DNA of 64,000 bases from JAFGXF01 sp963732595. Its GTDB lineage: Bacteria; Chloroflexota; Anaerolineae; Anaerolineales; Anaerolineaceae. The notes under the pieces are model-generated. The model worked only from the letters and a program-made list of their open reading frames with translations, ran no database searches and had not been told where the DNA came from. This document shows positions 59,406-64,000 of this stretch, piece by piece; within the stretch, counting starts at the first letter, position 1; the number at the start of each line of letters is the position of its first letter. The stretch covers positions 186,001-250,000 of the forward strand of contig CAVSZZ010000001.1 of the NCBI GenBank assembly GCA_963732595.1, read 5' to 3'. The position numbers were made by a program, and so were the translations under genes.

Positions 59406-60780
59406 ATGCCGGTACTGAACAGCCTTCGCAGCAGGTTGAAGGGGTCGCCCGGACCGGGTGATCAGATCCCTGCCGGGTTGTACCATTTCTTGAAAGAACG
59501 GGCCGGGGATCGATCGCGCGTACACCTGCGCATCGACCCGGATGGCCATGGCACCCTGATCGTGAACGCTGCCCGCATCTTTCATCTGAACCCGACCGCT
59601 GCCCAGATGGCCTACCAGACCCTCGACGGTCAGGATGCGAATCATTTGGCCGGTTATTTGCGCAAGTGTTACCAGATCGACCGGCAGACGGCGCTCAAGG
59701 ACTCGAATGCCTTCATCGGTCAGTTCGATGAATTGATCTTCCCTGACGGGAGCTGCCCGATCTGCGACCTGGAACTGGAAGTCACCGCACCCTTCAGCTC
59801 GATTCCAACGGCTCCTTACCGGATGGACCTGGCGGTCACCTATCGCTGCAATAACGACTGCGCCCACTGCTACAACGGACGTGGGCGGGAGTATCCGGAA
59901 TTGGATACGGACCAGTGGAAGCGCATCCTGGACCAGCTGTGGTCACTCGGCATCCCCCACATCGTCTTCACCGGCGGTGAGCCCACCCTGCGGGACGACC
60001 TGCCCGAGTTGATCGCGCATGCCGAACACAATGGCCAGATCACCGGCATCAATACCAATGGCCGCCGGCTGGCCGACCCGGAGTACGTGGCCAGGCTGGT
60101 GGATGCCGGACTGGACCATGCCCAGATCACATTGGAGTCGCACCTGCCCGAGGTTCACGACCGCATGGTGAGATGCAAGGGCGCCTGGGACCAGACGGTG
60201 CGTGGATTGAAAAATGTACTGGCGAGCCAGCTGTACGTCATGACCAACACCACCCTGCTGCAGGACAACAGCCCGGAACTCACTGGTACGCTGAATTTCC
60301 TGCACGAGCTGGGCGTTCCAACGGTGGGCTTGAATGCCCTGATCTACTCCGGCAAGGGCGCCCAGGTGAATCGCGGCATTTCGGAAAGCGAACTGCCCCC
60401 CCTGCTCGAGATCGCCCGCACATTGACCGGTGAGCACGATCAACGCCTGATCTGGTACACCCCCACCCTGTACTGCCATTTTGATCCGCTGCTGCTCGAG
60501 CTGGGCGTCAAGGGCTGCACCGCCGCCCGTTACAACATGTGTATCGAACCGGATGGCAGTGTCATCCCCTGCCAGTCCTACTATTCCAGCCTGGGCAATA
60601 TCCTGACAGCGACCCTGGGAAACGATCTGGAACCACGACCTGGCCATCAGTTTACGCGAACACCGGGACGCACCACCCCTGTGCACCTCCTGCAGCCTGT
60701 TCTCCGAATGCGGCGGCGGCTGCCCGCTGGCACGTGAAGCCGGTGCAGTTGTGCCCACCCAGTACCAACCAGTCTTATGA
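59406..60780 (+). CDS. Radical SAM/SPASM protein with N-terminal PqqD-like domain (one apparent frameshift)
   Basis: From ATG 59406, about 457 residues after repair. Residues about 18-105 resemble a PqqD-type peptide-binding domain (RVHLRIDPDGHGTLIVNAARIFHLNPTAAQMAYQTLDG). CPIC precedes the core. The radical SAM motif is CNNDCAHC, with FTGGEPTLRDDLPELI for SAM binding. SPASM-type auxiliary cysteines are in GCTAARYNMCIEPDGSVIPCQSYY. Near 60605 one extra base shifts the frame, and the third frame gives RPWETIWNHDLAISLREHRDAPP then LCTSCSLFSECGGGCP. Such enzymes cross-link Cys or other side chains in peptides. Confidence 0.88.
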
Positions 60781-60792
60781 AGCGAGGATCCC

Positions 60793-61965
60793 ATGAGTAC
60801 ACTAAGAAGTAAGATAATCGATTTCCTGCGCCCGATCACCTCTACAGAAAAACAAAAGACCCTGGCGCCAGGCGTCTATCATTACCAGTCCCCGCCCGAG
60901 GCCGAAAAACCTTACCGCTTGCATTTGCGGATGGAGGCTGATGGCAGCGGGATCCTCATCGTAAATGCTTCCACTTTTCTTCATTTGAACCAGACCGCGG
61001 CGGAATACGCCTACTACCTGGTGCATGGTTCTTCGGAGGAGACCGTGGTCAACCGGGTCTCTTCACGTTACGCCAGGATCAACAAAACCCAGATCGCCGC
61101 CGATTTCATCAACCTGCGCGACCGGATCATGACGCTGGTCGATACACCCGATCTCGAACCGGAAACCTATCTGGGATTTGAGCGATTGGAACCCCACTCG
61201 ATCGAGCTGTCTGCACCCCTGCGGTTGGATTGCGCCCTGACTTACCGGACCGAAGGCACCCGCAAGGATGCCGCCCCGGTGAAACGCGTCAAACGCGAAT
61301 TGACCACCGATGAATGGAAAGGCATCCTGGATAAGGCTGCCGCAGCCGGGATCCCGCATGTGCTCCTGACCGGTGGTGAACCCACCCTGCGCCCGGACCT
61401 GCCGGAACTGGTCACCCACATCGAGAAACTGGAGATGGTCTGCGGCGTGATCACCGATGGAATGAGGCTGACGGATCCCAAATACCTGCATGCCCTGCTG
61501 GAAGCCGGCCTGGATCACCTGATGATCGTGCTCAACCCGGATAACGAGCAATCCTGGGAGGCGATCAAGGATGCCCTGGCAGAGGATATCCACGTGACGG
61601 TGCATGTCACCCTGACGCCCACGCTGGTCAAGAAGTACACGCCCGTCTTCGAACGTCTGGCAAGCCTGGGGGTGACCTCGGTCTCACTCAGCACCAGTGA
61701 TGTGAAGTTCGGTCCCCAGCTGAAGGAAGCCCGGGACCTATTGGCCATGAAAGGCCTGAACCTGGTCTGGGATATGCCGGTGCCTTACTCCGATAATCAC
61801 CCGGTGGCGTTGGAAAGCGAAGATGTCGCCATCCCAGGCGCGGGCAAGGTCTGGCTGTACCTGGAACCGGATGGGGATGTCATGCCCGCGCAGGGCGTCC
61901 AACCGGTCTTCGGCAACCTGCTCGAAGGGACCTGGGAAGAAATATGGAACAACCGGCCGGACTGA
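60793..61965 (+). CDS. Degenerate radical SAM paralogue without cluster cysteines
   Basis: 390 residues, similar to the preceding enzyme from the PqqD-like domain (RLHLRMEADGSGILIVNASTFLHLNQTAAEYAYYLVHG) through the SAM-binding loop (LLTGGEPTLRPDLPELVTHI). The CxxxCxxC triad is replaced: where its neighbour has YRCNNDCAHC, this one has YRTEGTRKDAAP. The SPASM region keeps LEPDGDVMPAQGVQPVFGNLLEGTWEEIWN but with Ala for Cys, and the final Cys-rich segment is absent. The frame is intact, so the loss looks selected. It is probably a non-catalytic partner or regulator. Confidence 0.88.
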   Translation: MSTLRSKIIDFLRPITSTEKQKTLAPGVYHYQSPPEAEKPYRLHLRMEADGSGILIVNASTFLHLNQTAAEYAYYLVHGSSEETVVNRVSSRYARINKTQIAADFINLRDRIMTLVDTPDLEPETYLGFERLEPHSIELSAPLRLDCALTYRTEGTRKDAAPVKRVKRELTTDEWKGILDKAAAAGIPHVLLTGGEPTLRPDLPELVTHIEKLEMVCGVITDGMRLTDPKYLHALLEAGLDHLMIVLNPDNEQSWEAIKDALAEDIHVTVHVTLTPTLVKKYTPVFERLASLGVTSVSLSTSDVKFGPQLKEARDLLAMKGLNLVWDMPVPYSDNHPVALESEDVAIPGAGKVWLYLEPDGDVMPAQGVQPVFGNLLEGTWEEIWNNRPD

Positions 61966-62712
61966 CGCCGGCTGACTGGCACGCCCGCTACCTGCTGCAA
62001 GCCGGGTGGACGGCCGAAATACGCAAATACCTGTACCAGCGGGCATCCCTCCAGGATGCCCGTCGGGTTCTGGAGGTCGGCTGTGGCAGTGGGGCCATCA
62101 GCAGGACGCTTCACCAGACATACGCAGGCTCAGGTGGTTGGGTTGGATATCGATTATGGCATCCTGCAGATCGCGCAAAAATACGATAAAGACTCCTCTT
62201 TCGTAAATGGAGATGGGTATCATTTACCGTTTGCGACCCAGATCTTTGATGTGGTCGTATGCCATTTCCTGTTGTTGTGGTTGAAGACACCGGTGGTTGC
62301 CCTTAAGGAGATGGCGCGGGTTTGCAGACCGGGTGGCGCAATCCTGGCGCTGGCCGAACCTGACCATGACAGCCGCATCGACAGTCCGCTGGCGTTGGAA
62401 AAGCTGGGCAGGCTGCAGACCCACGGTCTGAAAAAGCAGGGCGCGAACACCCGTGCCGGACGCCTGCTTTCCGGTTGGTTCATCCAGACCGGCTTGGAGG
62501 GCATCGAGTATGGCATCCTGGGTGGCCAATGGCAAGGCAAGCCGGCGAATGAAACCCTGGCTTCCGAGCGCGAGATGTTAAGACACGACCTGCAAGGCTG
62601 GCTGGCTCCGGCTGAGATCGAGCGTTACTGCGACCTCGACCGGGCAGCCTGGGCGGAGGGCAGCCGTGTGCTGCACGTCCCCACCTTTTACGCCATCGGT
62701 CGGGTGAAATAA
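61944..62712 (+). CDS. Class I SAM methyltransferase of the radical SAM cluster (one apparent frameshift)
   Basis: It starts at ATG 61944 inside the end of the previous gene (22-base overlap): MEQPAGLTPADWHARYLLQAGWTAEIRKYL..VLEVGCGSGAISRTLHQTY. It continues in the next frame from about 62120 (AQVVGLDIDYGILQIAQKYDKDSSFVNGDGYHLPF..EMARVCRPGGAILALAEPDHDSRID). One extra base near 62110-62125 explains the shift. Repaired length is about 255 residues, a typical methyltransferase. It may methylate the same substrate as the radical SAM enzyme, or belong to a separate pathway. Confidence 0.82.
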
Positions 62713-62764
62713 GACTGTTCGCTTGTCAAATGGTTGGGATGCGTTTATAATACGGCTCTCAATT

Positions 62765-62841
<77 letters not shown>

Positions 62842-63045
62842 GGAGAAAACACTCGTTCCGAGTGTTTTTTTATCAAATCCTACCGGAGAGCTTCGACTGC
62901 TTTAATACATCCCCGCCCTTGCTCGTTTCTCTCGCGGGGCTCGCTCGTATTCACTCGCTCGGGTGTTTCTGTTTAGCACTATTCCAAATCACTGATTGAT
63001 CAACATTGAACCTTTTCCATTCACCGGATATAATAGAAATCTCCC

Positions 63046-63122
63046 GGGCGGGTAGCTCAGTTGGTCAGAGCACGGCTTTTACACAGCTGAGGTCGCAGGT
63101 TCGAGCCCTGTTCCGCCCACCA
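63046..63122 (+). tRNA. tRNA-Val (anticodon TAC)
   Basis: Acceptor GGGCGGG / TCCGCCC, discriminator A and encoded CCA. Anticodon stem CGGCT / AGCTG with loop TTTACAC, so the anticodon is TAC. T-arm loop is TTCGAGC. The 3' end (GTTCCGCCCACCA) is repeated several times downstream. Confidence 0.93.
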
Positions 63123-63434
63123 GGTTATTTGGGACGTACATATTGTGCGTCCCATTTTTTTATGATGGTACCTGCGAAGCAGGTGAGAGCCACCCGCCCC
63201 CCTTTAGGAGGGTGTTCCGCCCACCAGGTTATTTGGGACGTACATATTGTGCGTCCCATTTTTTTATGATGGTACCTGCGAAGCAGGTGAGAGCCACCCG
63301 CCCCCCTTTAGGAGGGTGTTCCGCCCACCAGGTTATATGGGACGTACATATTGTGCGTCCCATTTTTTTATGATGGTACCTGCGAAGCAGGTGAGAGCCA
63401 TCCGCCCCCCTTTAGGAGGGTGTTCCGCCTACCA
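63123..63434 (+). repeat. 104-bp tandem repeat, three units, each with a terminator and a copy of the tRNA-Val 3' end
   Basis: Units 63123-63226, 63227-63330 and 63331-63434 are almost identical (changes: ATTT to ATAT, ACCC to ATCC, CCCACC to CCTACC). Each holds a terminator (GGGACGTAC..GTGCGTCCC then seven T), a hairpin ACCTGCGAAGCAGGT, a CCCCCC TTTAGGAGGG stem and GTTCCGCCCACCA. A partial fourth copy is at 63548-63597 and a decayed end at 63766-63782. Open frames in the array are artefacts of its periodicity. Confidence 0.9.
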
Positions 63435-63438
63435 CATA

Positions 63439-63465
63439 GGGGTCCGCATGAGCGGACTCCTTTTT
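63439..63465 (+). terminator. Terminator at the end of the tandem array
   Basis: GGGGTCCGC (63439-63447) and GCGGACTCC (63452-63460), loop ATGA, then TTTTT. Confidence 0.75.
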
Positions 63466-64000
63466 CCTTTAACTGCTTCGGTCGACACCCCCTGCGGGGG
63501 CGCAAAGAACGCATGGTTCGAGGCCCTGCATGCCCCCTTTCAGGAGGGTTCCGCCCACCAGATTCATGGGACGTACATACTGTGCGTCCCTTTTTTTCAT
63601 ACCACCGACGTGCAGGTGGTCCCCCATAGCCCTCGAAATTAGAGGGTTCGCTTCGCTCGGGCACTGCGCTCGCTAAGCGAGCTTGAGAACTTGTCCTTGC
63701 TCACTTCGCTCGCAGGACTCGCCCAAAGGACAAGAACGGGCTCGAGCCACCTGCCCCCCTTCAGGAGGATTCCGTCCACCAGGTTCGTAGCGGGTCGCGC
63801 CTACACACACATGCATCACACACACATTCATGACCGTTCCTTCTTTAGTTTTATAGGGGATGAATACACGAAGCAGTCGATATTACCCGGTAATGCAGGG
63901 GCACTGGTATGCCAGCAGAAAATAGGTGGTCAATATTTGCAGAACAACCAAAATCAAAAGAGCCGGCACACGGATAAGCCTTACCCGGCTGATGAACAAA
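63466..64000. other. Window end: repeat fragments, no gene
   Basis: Contains the partial tRNA-end/terminator copies noted above, a self-complementary stretch (CACTGCGCTCGCTAAGCGAGC, about 63662-63682), a CA-rich run (63803-63830) and a short inverted repeat AGCCGG / CCGGCT near the edge (63961-63991). I see no coding sequence or RNA gene. Confidence 0.5.

Noticed and set aside
58959..60737. One long open frame suggesting a single 592-residue fusion of the DUF2207 tail and the radical SAM enzyme
   Set aside because: The Arg/Leu-rich stretch in it is the out-of-frame reading of the Gly/Cys-Ala tail. A stop for the tailed protein and an ATG for the enzyme fit better.
63110..63560. CRISPR array
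   Set aside because: Repeats are contiguous 104-bp units with no variable spacers and no cas genes.
63006..63642. Overlapping open frames with repeated protein sequence
   Set aside because: They result from reading through the tRNA and the 104-bp tandem array, whose length shifts frame between units. No ribosome sites.

Overview
The window (about 57% G+C by eye) looks like a chromosomal segment of an anaerobic filamentous-type Chloroflexota bacterium, most likely Anaerolineae. This is an inference from the gene set: hgcAB, Tad/Flp pilus genes, LL-diaminopimelate aminotransferase-like enzyme, TrmFO, Rex, MreB next to F1-ATPase genes, and a DUF2207-like protein with a Cys/Ala/Gly tail. No rRNA marker is present, so the assignment is not secure.

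Layout. 0-2.4 kb: a DUF3597 gene with a decayed copy of its 3' end, then the mercury-methylation pair hgcA-hgcB (hgcA carries two apparent single-base insertions). 2.4-7.1 kb: a polar amino-acid ABC transporter, then a MarR regulator and two methyltransferases; the same inverted repeat (TTAGTT-N6-AACTAA) sits before marR and before the first methyltransferase. 7.1-12 kb: a small inverted-repeat element, rpmF, a TetR gene and two CrtI-like FAD oxidoreductases plus the remnant of a third. 12-17 kb (minus): trmFO, an M28 peptidase, an aminotransferase and hflX.

17-29.7 kb is the most striking block. It holds rpoN (sigma-54) preceded by a consensus sigma-54 promoter, a soluble PAS/GAF-type histidine kinase and an NtrC-like AAA+ response regulator with no DNA-binding domain. 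A second sigma-54 promoter then precedes a small two-helix membrane protein, a 1684-residue TPR protein and an 875-residue cytoplasmic TPR plus gingipain/caspase-like (C25-type) protease. The order suggests a self-contained sigma-54 circuit controlling a TPR-protease module of unknown function.

29.7-35.3 kb: intergenic repeats and a copper operon (csoR, two HMA chaperones, copA, SafE-cupredoxin fusion). 35.3-38.3 kb: an AT-rich orphan, a folate block (SDR, folB, folK) and hpf. 38.3-48.1 kb (minus): comF and a Tad pilus locus (tadC, tadB, tadA, cpaE, cpaB, three Flp pilins and a polytopic membrane protein), including a duplicated pilin-plus-membrane-protein unit whose second gene has decayed. 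48.1-57 kb: yebC-ruvC-rRNA methyltransferase-ruvA, F1-ATPase atpA-G-D-C without delta or F0 genes, mreB, and convergent rex.

57.3-62.7 kb: a second unusual cluster. It encodes a zinc-ribbon membrane protein, a DUF2207-like membrane protein ending in CACACACAGCACACAGGGR, a radical SAM/SPASM enzyme, a paralogue of that enzyme that has lost the cluster-binding cysteines, and a methyltransferase. I read this as a candidate post-translational modification (RiPP-like) system acting on the Cys-rich tail. The window ends with tRNA-Pro, tRNA-Val and a 104-bp tandem array derived from the tRNA-Val 3' end and its terminator.

Caution: about fifteen single-base frameshifts interrupt otherwise well-conserved genes. 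Nearly all are one extra base, most in a short homopolymer, so I treat these genes as probably intact in the organism.
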